From UBA4742 sp002403895 (GTDB lineage: Bacteria; Actinomycetota; Acidimicrobiia; Acidimicrobiales; Acidimicrobilacustridaceae): a stretch of DNA of 52,355 nucleotides. Below the pieces are notes generated by a model that saw only the letters and a program-made list of their open reading frames with translations, was not told where the DNA came from and searched no databases. A program made the position numbers and the translations under genes. The stretch is taken from positions 1 through 52,355 of the forward strand of contig DAISGD010000020.1 in assembly GCA_036823295.1 (NCBI GenBank), read 5' to 3'. Below, piece by piece: positions 32,375-40,039 of the stretch (position 1 is its first letter; each line of letters begins with the position of its first letter).

Positions 32375-32815
32375 TCAGACCAGGGCGAAGCCGAGTTTGC
32401 GGGCAGCCGCCGCCTGGTCGCGATCGTGGGTGGCGAAGCCCAGCTTCTCGCCGTCGGGCACCACGGGGCGGGCAGCCAGCTCGGCGTAGGCCAGATGAAG
32501 CGCATCGAGGGACCGGATGGCGAAGCGCCGCACGAACTCGATGGCGAGTTCCTCGAGCAGATCCTGGTGCCAACCGAGGACGGTCACCACCCCCTCGGGG
32601 CCGAGGTCAGCGAGCACTCGGCGCTCGATCTCCGGGCTCTTGACCCGTCCGACCTTCGCGGCGCGGGCAATCGCCGCAGCAAGTTCAACCCGCGTCCAAC
32701 CGCCGGTGACCAACTCGTGCTCGGTGGTCTCCAGAAGAGCCACGGCCGCCGCACGGTCTCGTTCATCAGGTAGGTAGGCGCGAGCGAGCATGCTCGTGTC
32801 GAGATAGACGATCAT
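32375..32815 (-). CDS. vapC: type II toxin VapC, PIN-domain RNase
   Basis: PIN-domain ribonuclease toxin of 146 aa. Acidic metal ligands are Asp6 (MIVYLDTSMLARAYL), Glu near 44 (WTRVELAAAI), Asp in SLDALHLA (about 104) and Asp in FATHDRD (about 130). Such toxins cleave RNA, often tRNA, when freed from the antitoxin. The start ATG overlaps the antitoxin stop by 4 nt (ATGA), the normal antitoxin-first arrangement. The gene is not disrupted and the four acidic residues are intact, so it is probably active. Confidence 0.9.
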   Translation of the reverse strand: MIVYLDTSMLARAYLPDERDRAAAVALLETTEHELVTGGWTRVELAAAIARAAKVGRVKSPEIERRVLADLGPEGVVTVLGWHQDLLEELAIEFVRRFAIRSLDALHLAYAELAARPVVPDGEKLGFATHDRDQAAAARKLGFALV

Positions 32816-33108
32816 CGGCGCTCGGCAAGGAAGTCGTCGAGGAACGGGCCCACACCCCGAAACCTCTCGGCGAAGGCTTTCCGCTCCTCGGCGGACAGCG
32901 CAGGGCCCGAAGATGGGTATTCACGCAGGCTGCCCATCTCCCCGGCGATGCGGCGCACCCGCTCCCTGGGCGTCTCGTTCTCGGGGTCGGGCAGCGCGGC
33001 GTCGAGCAGTTCCTTGGCGAGGGCGTTCATGGACCGCCCCTCGACCTCGGCCTGGTGCGTCAACCGGGCATGCAGCTCGTCGGGAATCCGCAGGAGAACT
33101 TGTCGCAT
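32812..33108 (-). CDS. vapB: antitoxin VapB, ribbon-helix-helix (Arc/HicB-like)
   Basis: Antitoxin of 98 aa. The N-terminus MRQVLLRIPDELHARLTHQAEVEGRSMNALAKELLDAAL is a ribbon-helix-helix DNA-binding fold; the remaining half, ending in ERFRGVGPFLDDFLAERR, is the likely toxin-binding and inhibitory tail. It is expected to bind the paired TGCTAGCA palindromes just upstream and repress its own operon. ATG 33108 is 6 nt from a TAGGCT box, so the operon is probably leaderless. Confidence 0.88.
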   Translation of the reverse strand: MRQVLLRIPDELHARLTHQAEVEGRSMNALAKELLDAALPDPENETPRERVRRIAGEMGSLREYPSSGPALSAEERKAFAERFRGVGPFLDDFLAERR

Positions 33109-33114
33109 GACGCC

Positions 33115-33120
33115 AGCCTA
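33115..33120 (-). promoter_or_regulatory. -10 box TAGGCT of vapBC
   Basis: On the minus strand TAGGCT is separated by 6 nt from ATG 33108; TTGTTC (plus 33137-33142) is a candidate -35 at a 16-nt spacing. Confidence 0.5.
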
Positions 33121-33127
33121 TCGGCTC

Positions 33128-33157
33128 TGCTAGCAGGAACAAGTGGATTTGCTAGCA
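33128..33157. promoter_or_regulatory. paired operator palindromes of vapBC
   Basis: The palindrome TGCTAGCA occurs exactly at 33128-33135 and 33150-33157, 22 bp centre to centre (two helical turns). One copy lies inside the -35/-10 spacer of the promoter, as expected for an autorepressed antitoxin operon. Confidence 0.65.
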
Positions 33158-33181
33158 CTCACCTCCCCGACGCGCATCCGA

Positions 33182-33739
33182 TCAGGTCGCGTCGGCGTCC
33201 TTGCGGGCCGGGGGCCGCCAGAAGATGGCGAGCAGCAGGACCGCCCCGCCGACACCCCCGATGGCGGCGATGGCAAGGCCAACCCAGCCATTCACGCTGA
33301 AGCCGATGGCGTTGTCCAGCGACCACTTCCCCGCGCCGGCGGCGCCGAGGGCAAGACCGGCGATGGTCAGGTTGCCGGTGTACTCCCAACCCTCACCGGG
33401 GCGGAAGATGAAGAAGCCGTTGAAGCGGTGCACGGTGAGGATGGCCACCATCATCACCCCGATCACACCGGCGGCGGCCAGCGGGGTGGCCAGACCGAGG
33501 ATCAACATGGCGCCGGCCCCCAGCTCCACCAGACTGGCCATCCACGCATGGACGATGCCGGGGCGCAGCCCCAGGCTCCCGAACCATCGCCCGGTGCCGG
33601 CGATCTTGCCGCCGCCCCAGATGTGGTTGTAGCCGTGGGCGATCATGGTCACCCCCACCGCGATGCGCAGAAGGAGGAGGCCGATGTTCAGGCCGGCTTC
33701 GTTGAACTTCCAGGTGGCGACGACAGCGGAGAAGAGCAC
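33182..33739 (-). CDS. DoxX-family membrane protein
   Basis: Small integral membrane protein, about 185 aa with four to five helices. The DoxX pattern is visible: GLLLLRIAVGVTMIAHGYNHIWGGGKIAGTGRWFGSLGLRPGIVHAWMASLVELGAGAMLILGLATPLAA, then EGWEYTGNLTIAGLALGAAGAGKWSLDNAIG. DoxX-like proteins are linked to thiol or redox homeostasis at the membrane in actinobacteria; role here unproven. The start is uncertain: GTG 33739 is the first codon after the dnaE2 stop; the longer ORF to 33928 runs back through dnaE2 and is not supported. Confidence 0.8.
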   Translation of the reverse strand: MLFSAVVATWKFNEAGLNIGLLLLRIAVGVTMIAHGYNHIWGGGKIAGTGRWFGSLGLRPGIVHAWMASLVELGAGAMLILGLATPLAAAGVIGVMMVAILTVHRFNGFFIFRPGEGWEYTGNLTIAGLALGAAGAGKWSLDNAIGFSVNGWVGLAIAAIGGVGGAVLLLAIFWRPPARKDADAT

Positions 33740-33770
33740 GGCCCCACCGTAGAACAGGTTCTCGTAACTA

Positions 33771-36700
33771 TCAGCGGAAGTCCCGGGAGGCGATGGTGGC
33801 CGACAGGGGGAGCGGCTCGAGTTTCTCGGCCACGATGTTGATGACCCCCTCGACCTTCTCCAGCCTCCCCCGGATGAGCAGGGCCGGTGCCTCCCGAGCC
33901 ACCCGTCGGTAACGGATCCAACAGCCACGGGAGCAGATGACGTTGACCAGCCCGGTCTCGTCTTCGAGGTTGATGAACGTGGTGCCCGACGCCGTGGCCG
34001 GGCGCTGGCGGTGGGTGACCACCCCCCCGACGAGCACCCGAGCGCCGTCGTCGACCGCGGGGAGCCCGGCCGCGGGCACCACGCCGAGCCCGTCGAGGAT
34101 GTGGCGGATGAAGCGGGTGGGGTGACCGTCGGGGGCGACCCCGGTGGCCCACAGGTCGGCGGAGGACTCCTCCCGCTCGGTCATCCCCGGCAACCTCGGC
34201 GCCCGCACCCCGGTCACCACGCCGGCCAGTCGGTCGGGGCCGGTCTGGGCCACCGCCCCGGCGCTCCACAGCGCCCGTCGGCGATCGAGGGGCTCGCCGT
34301 CCGCTCTCGAGAACCCGCCGAAGGCCCCGGCGGTGGCCAGCGCCTCGAGCACGTCGAGCTTGACCCCAGATCCGCTCTCCGCCGCTCGGGCGGGGACGCG
34401 CCGCTTCAGATCCTCCATGTCGCGGTAGGGACCGTTGGCCTCGCGCTCGGCCACGATGCGTTCGGCCAGGTCGGCCCCCACATGGCGCACCGACCCCAAC
34501 CCCAACCGGATGGCGGGCTGCTCGACTGGAGTGGCCCTCCGGTCGGCGGAGCCTCCCTGCGGGCGCTTCGCCATCCTGGTGTCATCTCCCGAGCTGCGCT
34601 CGCCTGGCGGCGGCGCAGCCTGACGCAACCATTCGAGGGTGGCCTTGGCGCCGGAGCGGTTGAGGTCGGGGGTGTGGACCTCAACCCCGTGGCGGCGGGC
34701 GTCTTGCACCAATGAATGGGGCGAGTAGAACCCCATGGGCTGGGCGTTGAGCAGGGCGGCACAGAACGCGGCCGGGTAATGCAGCTTGATCCACGAGCTG
34801 GAGTAGACGAGATAGGCGAACGACACCGAGTGGCTCTCGGGAAAACCGAAGTTGGCGAAGGCGGCCAGCTTGTCGAAGATCTGGTCGGCCACCTCCCCGG
34901 TGATGCCTCGCTCGGCCATGCCCTCGTAGAACCGGGCCCGCAGTCGCTCCATCCGCTCCCGGCTGCGCTTGGACCCCATGGCCTGACGCAACTGGTCGGC
35001 CTCGCCCGGCGAGAACCCGGCCACGTCGATGGCCATCTGCATGAGCTGCTCCTGAAACAGGGGGATACCCAGGGTCTTGGCCAAGGACTTCTCCAGCAGC
35101 GGGTGCAGGTAGGTGACCGGCTCCTTGCCGTTGCGGCGGCGGATGTAGGGATGCACCGACCCCCCCTGGATGGGCCCGGGCCGGATCAACGCCACCTCCA
35201 CCACCAGGTCATAGAACGTCCGGGGCTTGAGCCGGGGCAGCGTGGCCATCTGGGCCCGGCTCTCCACCTGGAACACCCCGATGGAATCGGCCCGGCACAA
35301 CATGTCGTAGACGGCGTCTTCCTGGGGGATGGTGGCCAGGTCGACCTCGACCCCGTGAACCTCGGCGATGAGGTCGACGGCGTAGTGCAAGGCGCTGAGC
35401 ATGCCCAGGCCGAGCAGGTCGAACTTCACCAGGCCCACCGCCGCGCAATCGTCCTTGTCCCACTGCAGAACGGTGCGCCCCGGCATGCGCCCCCACTCGA
35501 CCGGGCACACCTCGATCACCGGGCGGTCGCACAAGACCATGCCTCCCGAGTGGATGCCCAGGTGGCGAGGGAAGTGCTCGACCTGACGGGCCAGGTCCAG
35601 CACCGGCAGGGGGATGTCCTGGTCGGGCTGGGCCTCCGGCAAGTCGTTCCGATGGGCGGAGAGCGGACCCCAGCGATCGACCTGCTTGGCCCAGGCGTCC
35701 TGCTGACCGATGGCATAGCCCAACGCCTTGGCCATGTCGCGCACCGATGACTTGGCCCGGTAGGTGATGACGTTGGCCACCTGGGCCGCGTATTCGCGAC
35801 CGTGGCGCTCGTAGACGTACTGGATGACCTCCTCGCGCCGGTCGCTCTCGATGTCGATGTCGATGTCGGGGGGGCCGTCACGTTCAGGGGAGAGAAACCG
35901 CTCGAACAACAACCCGAGGGTCACCGCGTCGGCCTTGGTCACCCCCAGGGCGAAACAGACCGCTGAGTTGGCGGCCGATCCCCGACCCTGGCAGTAGATG
36001 TCGGAGCGCCGGCAGAACTCGACGAGGTCCCACACGATCAGGAAGTAGCCGGGGAATCCGAGCTGATCGATGACGGTCAGCTCGTGATCGATCTGGGTCC
36101 AGGCGCCCGGCACCTGCTCGGGTCCGCCGGGGGTCACCGGGCGCGGGCCGTAGCGGTGCGTGGCTCCCCGCTCGGTGAGCTCGCGCAGCCACGACATCTC
36201 GTCGTGGCCTGGTGGGCACGGGAACGGCGGCAGGTTGGGGGCCACCAGGGCCAGGTCGAAGGCGCACTCGCGCCCGATAGCCGCCGCCCGCTCGATCACC
36301 CCCGGGTAGCGGGCAAACCGGCGGGCCTGCTCGGCCCCCGAACGCAGGTGGGCGCCCGCTCCGGCCGGCAGCCACCCGGCCAGCTCGTCGAGGCTGCGTC
36401 GGGCCCGGACCGCGGCCAGAGCCGTGGCCAGCGGACGGCGGGCCGGCGTGGCGTAGTGCACGTTGTTGGTGGCCACCACGTCGACCCCGGCCCGCACCGC
36501 CAGGGTGGCCAGGGCGTCGTTGCGGGCCGAGTCGAGGGGATCGCCGTGGTCCCACAACTCGACGGCCACCTGCTCGCGCCCGAACACCTCGACCAGGCGA
36601 GCCAGCTCGTGAGCAGCGGCAGCCGGACCGGCAGCCGTCAGCGCGGCGGGCACCGCCCCCTTGCGACAGCCGGTGAGCACCTGCCAGTGATGATCACCGG

Positions 36701-37274
36701 GGGCGGCCAGGTCGGCCAACTCGGCCAGCGACGTGCGGGGCGCCCCCTTCTCCCCCTGCATCTGGGCCCGGCTGGCGGCCCGGGCCAGGTTGGCGTAGCC
36801 CTGCGGGTCGCGGGCCAACACCAGCAGGTGCTGCTCTCCCTTGCCGGCACCGGGGTCGGCCTCGCCCACCGGCACCGCGGTCCGCCCCAAGGTCAGCTCC
36901 GACCCGAACACCGTGGGCAGGCCCAAAGCCCGGGCCGCTTCGGCGAAGCGCACCACCCCGTAGCACCCGTCGTGGTCGGTCACGGCCAGCGCTTCGAGAC
37001 CGAGACGGATGGCTTCTTCCACCAGCTCCTCGGGGTGCGACGCCCCGTCCAGGAACGAGAAGTTGGTGTGGCAGTGCAGCTCGGCATAGGGCACCGAACC
37101 CCCGCCTGGACCGAGGCCGGCCGGCGGTTGGTACGGGGCCCGTTTGCGCGACCAGGCCGGGCTGTCGCCGCCGTCGCCGGGAGCCGGCTCGACCCACGGA
37201 CCCCGGCCGAGCGGGTCGTCAGAGAGCCGACGCTCGAGCTCGGACCATGGCACCGGTGGGTTGCGAAACGACAT
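33771..37274 (-). CDS. dnaE2: error-prone DNA polymerase III alpha subunit
   Basis: C-family polymerase DnaE2 (ImuC), 1167 aa, the translesion polymerase of the SOS mutasome with ImuA' and ImuB. The N-terminal PHP domain shows VPYAELHCHTNFSFLDGASHPEELV, EALAVTDHDGCYGVV and FGSELTLG; the polymerase core contains DIYCQGRGSAANSAVCF, ERDGPPDIDIDIESDRREEVIQYVYERHGREYAAQVANVITY (catalytic Asp pair) and SVHPYIRRRNGKEPVTYLHPLLEKSLAKTLGIPLFQEQLMQMA. The helix-hairpin-helix and OB regions follow. About 37 residues between ATLEWL and AIRLGLGSVRHVG come from an inserted repeat (34532-34623) and are absent from typical DnaE2. ATG 37274 is chosen by homology; a LexA box lies 13 nt upstream. Confidence 0.92.
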   Translation of the reverse strand: MSFRNPPVPWSELERRLSDDPLGRGPWVEPAPGDGGDSPAWSRKRAPYQPPAGLGPGGGSVPYAELHCHTNFSFLDGASHPEELVEEAIRLGLEALAVTDHDGCYGVVRFAEAARALGLPTVFGSELTLGRTAVPVGEADPGAGKGEQHLLVLARDPQGYANLARAASRAQMQGEKGAPRTSLAELADLAAPGDHHWQVLTGCRKGAVPAALTAAGPAAAAHELARLVEVFGREQVAVELWDHGDPLDSARNDALATLAVRAGVDVVATNNVHYATPARRPLATALAAVRARRSLDELAGWLPAGAGAHLRSGAEQARRFARYPGVIERAAAIGRECAFDLALVAPNLPPFPCPPGHDEMSWLRELTERGATHRYGPRPVTPGGPEQVPGAWTQIDHELTVIDQLGFPGYFLIVWDLVEFCRRSDIYCQGRGSAANSAVCFALGVTKADAVTLGLLFERFLSPERDGPPDIDIDIESDRREEVIQYVYERHGREYAAQVANVITYRAKSSVRDMAKALGYAIGQQDAWAKQVDRWGPLSAHRNDLPEAQPDQDIPLPVLDLARQVEHFPRHLGIHSGGMVLCDRPVIEVCPVEWGRMPGRTVLQWDKDDCAAVGLVKFDLLGLGMLSALHYAVDLIAEVHGVEVDLATIPQEDAVYDMLCRADSIGVFQVESRAQMATLPRLKPRTFYDLVVEVALIRPGPIQGGSVHPYIRRRNGKEPVTYLHPLLEKSLAKTLGIPLFQEQLMQMAIDVAGFSPGEADQLRQAMGSKRSRERMERLRARFYEGMAERGITGEVADQIFDKLAAFANFGFPESHSVSFAYLVYSSSWIKLHYPAAFCAALLNAQPMGFYSPHSLVQDARRHGVEVHTPDLNRSGAKATLEWLRQAAPPPGERSSGDDTRMAKRPQGGSADRRATPVEQPAIRLGLGSVRHVGADLAERIVAEREANGPYRDMEDLKRRVPARAAESGSGVKLDVLEALATAGAFGGFSRADGEPLDRRRALWSAGAVAQTGPDRLAGVVTGVRAPRLPGMTEREESSADLWATGVAPDGHPTRFIRHILDGLGVVPAAGLPAVDDGARVLVGGVVTHRQRPATASGTTFINLEDETGLVNVICSRGCWIRYRRVAREAPALLIRGRLEKVEGVINIVAEKLEPLPLSATIASRDFR
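34532..34623 (+). repeat. ~92-bp dispersed repeat, copy A, inside dnaE2
   Basis: Matches copy B (46357-46448) along its whole length with a few single-base gaps; long shared blocks are GGCCCTCCGGTCGGC, AGCCTCCCTGCGGGC and GCGCAGCCT. Read on the minus strand it codes about 31 extra residues in frame in DnaE2 (..ERSSGDDTRMAKRPQGGSADRRAT..). Confidence 0.8.
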
Positions 37275-37286
37275 GGTCGCACCGTA

Positions 37287-37302
37287 TCGAACACCTGTTC
37301 GT
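37287..37302. promoter_or_regulatory. LexA (SOS) box of dnaE2
   Basis: TCGAACACCTGTTCGT matches the actinobacterial LexA consensus TCGAACN4GTTCGA except for the last base. It starts 13 nt upstream of the dnaE2 ATG on the minus strand. Confidence 0.85.
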
Positions 37303-37330
37303 TTGTCATCCGGCAACGTCGGTCATCACA

Positions 37331-37358
37331 CTCAAGTCGGACGAGAAGTGGTCGATAG
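37331..37358 (+). promoter_or_regulatory. sigma-28-like promoter of the Tat-exported protein gene
   Basis: CTCA at 37331-37334 is followed after 16 nt by GTCGATAG at 37351-37358. This is the CTCA-N15-17-GCCGA form seen with FliA in motile actinomycetes, with C to T at one position. The gene starts at 37415 after a leader with GGAGG. Confidence 0.5.
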
Positions 37359-37414
37359 GACTTCACCCGGAACCGCGCCCGGACGAGTAATCGCTCCGAC
37401 ATGCTGGAGGACCT

Positions 37415-37969
37415 ATGACCATGAGCACCGACATCGATCTCGGGGGTGACGACCCGACCCAGACCGGCTCAGGCCGGCGCCGTTTCCTGGCCGGCGGTGC
37501 CATCGTGGCGGCCGCTGCGGCCACCGCCGTGGTTGGGGCCGCCCTGCCGCAACCGGCTGGTGCGATCGTCCTCACCGGAACCGTCTTCTACCCACTGCCT
37601 GTGGCGAAGCGCATCTACGACAGCCGGCCCGGCGTGGATCACCCACCGGCTCTCGGTCCGAAGACACAGTTGGTGGGAGCGCTCACCAACCTCTCCATGG
37701 CCGGCAACAGCAGCGGGGTACCGACCAGCGGGGTCGCCGGTGTGATGGTGAACCTCGTGGTCACGAACACCTCAGCGGTGCCCGGCAGCTTCCTCACCAT
37801 CTACAAGAATGGGGTCCCGTTCCCGCAGACGTCGAACCTCAACTGGTTCGGGGCCAACCAGACGTTGGCCGTGACCACGTTCTCCTCGGTGGATGCCGCC
37901 TCGAAGGTCACGCTGTTCGCGTCGTCGCTCACCGACGTGATCGTCGACGTCCTCGGCTACTACCTCTAG
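37415..37969 (+). CDS. Tat-exported single-copy surface-domain protein
   Basis: Protein of 184 aa with a twin-arginine signal (SGRRRFLAGGAIVAAAAATAVVGAALPQPAGA), so it is exported folded. The mature part is one copy of the domain repeated three times in the hydrolase at 12179: KRIYDSRPGVDHPPALG near the start, GVMVNLVVTNTSAVPGSFLTIY in the middle, NLNWFGANQTLAVTTF and a terminal VIVDVLGYYL. A Shine-Dalgarno GGAGG sits 5 nt before ATG 37415, so a leadered mRNA is expected, unlike most genes here. Function unknown. The domain probably is an adhesion or surface-assembly module. Confidence 0.8.
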   Translation: MTMSTDIDLGGDDPTQTGSGRRRFLAGGAIVAAAAATAVVGAALPQPAGAIVLTGTVFYPLPVAKRIYDSRPGVDHPPALGPKTQLVGALTNLSMAGNSSGVPTSGVAGVMVNLVVTNTSAVPGSFLTIYKNGVPFPQTSNLNWFGANQTLAVTTFSSVDAASKVTLFASSLTDVIVDVLGYYL

Positions 37970-38252
37970 TCGCCGCCGCCTGACCTGTCGTCGCCGGTCG
38001 GCGTGTGCAGTCAATGCACCGTCACCCCGGTGAGGTTCAGGTGCTTTCGCCTGGCAGATCACGCTCTCTCGTGAGCCGACGCCTTCTGTGGTGAATCGCT
38101 CGGAGTACGACGGCGCTCATGGCCGGGGTGTGGTCATGGCCTCGGGTCAGCCCGCGTAGGCTGGCGTACACTTCTTGTTCTCTTCCGCCCTACGGGGCAA
38201 GCGGCCACTGGCTCGACTGCGGCGCGCTGATCGATTCGAAGGTGTTTGGATC
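37970..38252. other. intergenic region, 283 bp
   Basis: No coding signal. TCACG..CGTGA (around 38060-38075) is a small hairpin that could end the upstream transcript. TAGGCT and TACACT near 38156-38172 are -10-like and would start the mRNA of the next gene about 80 nt upstream of its ATG. Confidence 0.4.
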
Positions 38253-38657
38253 ATGGTTCTGATCGCGGCTGGGCCACCGAAGCGATTGGCCCGCTTCCTG
38301 CTGGTCGGGGCCGCTTCGTTGGTGCTGGTGGTGTGTGCCTTCCAAGGGTTGTGGTTCGTGTTCGGAGCCACTCGGCCAGGAGCGGAACCAGTCAGCGGTA
38401 CCGCTGACCGCAAGACGCTGTTCGATTGCGTGGCCCAAGAGGTTCGGGATCGAGTGCCGCCCGGCGCGACGATCCACATCGCCCAGGACCAGCCGGTGGA
38501 TCCGGACCTCTGGTCCCAGCGGCTGGTCGAGATGTCGTTCTCCTACGCCACGATCGTCGACGATCCGCGAGACGCAGCCTTCGACGTGGGCGTGCAAGCC
38601 GTAGCGCCGCCGAGCGGCTGTCGGGGAATCGAGGTCACGGTCGTGCCCCGATCATGA
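38253..38657 (+). CDS. hypothetical single-span membrane protein, 134 aa
   Basis: One N-terminal helix (ARFLLVGAASLVLVVCAFQGLWFVFG) and an extracytoplasmic domain of ~95 residues with two Cys (FDCVAQEV, GCRGIE). I do not recognise the family. Its stop overlaps the ATG of the downstream GT-C-like gene (ATGA), so the two are probably one functional unit. ATG 38253 has GAAGG 9 nt upstream; the ORF start at 38175 is a TTG without conserved sequence. Confidence 0.65.
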   Translation: MVLIAAGPPKRLARFLLVGAASLVLVVCAFQGLWFVFGATRPGAEPVSGTADRKTLFDCVAQEVRDRVPPGATIHIAQDQPVDPDLWSQRLVEMSFSYATIVDDPRDAAFDVGVQAVAPPSGCRGIEVTVVPRS

Positions 38658-40021
38658 CGGCGCTGGCGATGGCAGTGGGCGTGCTCATGGTTCTGGGCTG
38701 GCCCATGGTGTGGCTCGCCACCCGCTCTGTGGCCCTGAGTCTGCTGCTGGCTCCCCTTGCCGCGGCGCTGGGGTGTTCGGCTGCCGCGATGGCGGCCACT
38801 GCGACTCGGACCCCGCTGTTGCCGTGGGTGGCACTGGTGGTTGTGGTGGGAACGTTCGTCTCCTGGCGCTGGCCTCCTCCAGTGGCAGATCTCCCGCTGC
38901 GCCCAGGCCATCTCGCCGTCATCGCGCTGATGGTGCTACCGCTGCTGGTGCTCTATCGCCTTGCCCCCGGCGCGTGGGACGCACGATCGATCTGGTGGTT
39001 CCATGCCGAGTGGTACCGGGCGGGCGGATCACGGGCAGCGGCGGCGTTCGCCAACCCGGCCTTCGGGTTCTCCCACGCGGACTACCCACCTCTGGGACCG
39101 TCCACCATTGCCACCACCTGGTCGGTGTTTGGCAACGGCCCCGACGCTCGGGTCGCCCAAGCCGTGACTATCGTCGTCACCTATTCGGCACTGGTCACCC
39201 TCGGGGTGACGCTCACTTGGGTCGTTCGGGCCCGAACGTCGAGCTTGCGCTGGATCGCCGTCATCGTGGCGGGGCTCCTTGCGCTAGGTGCCGGCGGGTT
39301 GTGGCCATCCGGTGTCGCCGATGGGTTCGTGGACAACCTCTGGAGCGCCTGGTTCGTTGCTGCCGCGGTGCTGTTGCTCCTTCATCCCCCCGCTCGGTCA
39401 GCCACCACTCTGGCGACAGTCTTGCTGGCTGGCGCGGTGCTGACCAAGAACGAAGCCTTTCCCGCCGCGGTGATCCTTTGTGGGCTGGCCGCCGTCCGTC
39501 ACCGGGAACGTCTCCGCGAAACCTGGACCGTCGCCATCGCGATCGCGGTGGGAGTGGCCTGGCACTTGCTCGCACGCCTGTTGGGGGCGAAGTCGGACCT
39601 GCTCGAAGGGGGCAACGCCGGCAAAGCCCTGCACGGCGACCGAGTCGTTTGGGAACGGGTGGGCCCAACCGTCGTGCGCCTCACCGAGGCACTTGGCTGG
39701 CTCACCGCTGCGGTCATCCTGATCAGTGTCCTCGGGGGATTCGTCACCCTGGCGCGGCGGCGTCGGCTGGGGATCGGGTCAGACCTCTGGTGCTGGTCCC
39801 TGCTCGCAGGGAACTTGGGGGTGCTCACGGCAACCTACGTCGTCAGTCCCTACGGATTGGAATGGCACCTCAACTCCTCCATCGACCGCACCACTGTCGA
39901 GCCCGGCATGCTCTTGCTCGCCATCGCGGCCGTCAACCTGCTCCTGGCTCTGGAAGGCCGCTCCGTGCGGCAGGACCCCCAGGCCGTGGCGAGAGCGTCG
40001 CCCGCCACGGGAACTGGCTAG
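38654..40021 (+). CDS. polytopic membrane protein, probable GT-C glycosyltransferase
   Basis: Integral membrane protein of 455 aa with about ten to eleven predicted helices. The first external loop holds YRLAPGAWDARSIWWFHAEWYRAGG followed by AFANPAFGFSHADYPPLGPSTIA, an acidic loop pattern common in GT-C enzymes that use polyprenyl-phosphate sugars. FDNLW-like and LTKNEAFPAAVILCG segments follow. Substrate and product unknown. It is coupled to the upstream small membrane protein (ATGA overlap). Nothing else in the window belongs to glycan synthesis. Confidence 0.68.
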   Translation: MTALAMAVGVLMVLGWPMVWLATRSVALSLLLAPLAAALGCSAAAMAATATRTPLLPWVALVVVVGTFVSWRWPPPVADLPLRPGHLAVIALMVLPLLVLYRLAPGAWDARSIWWFHAEWYRAGGSRAAAAFANPAFGFSHADYPPLGPSTIATTWSVFGNGPDARVAQAVTIVVTYSALVTLGVTLTWVVRARTSSLRWIAVIVAGLLALGAGGLWPSGVADGFVDNLWSAWFVAAAVLLLLHPPARSATTLATVLLAGAVLTKNEAFPAAVILCGLAAVRHRERLRETWTVAIAIAVGVAWHLLARLLGAKSDLLEGGNAGKALHGDRVVWERVGPTVVRLTEALGWLTAAVILISVLGGFVTLARRRRLGIGSDLWCWSLLAGNLGVLTATYVVSPYGLEWHLNSSIDRTTVEPGMLLLAIAAVNLLLALEGRSVRQDPQAVARASPATGTG

Positions 40022-40039
40022 CGCTGGTGACGACCCGCG

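Noticed and set aside
33115..33127. GCCGATAG before vapB (minus strand) as a sigma-28 promoter
   Set aside because: The position 20 nt upstream lacks CTCA/TAAA, and TAGGCT with TTGTTC explains the promoter better.
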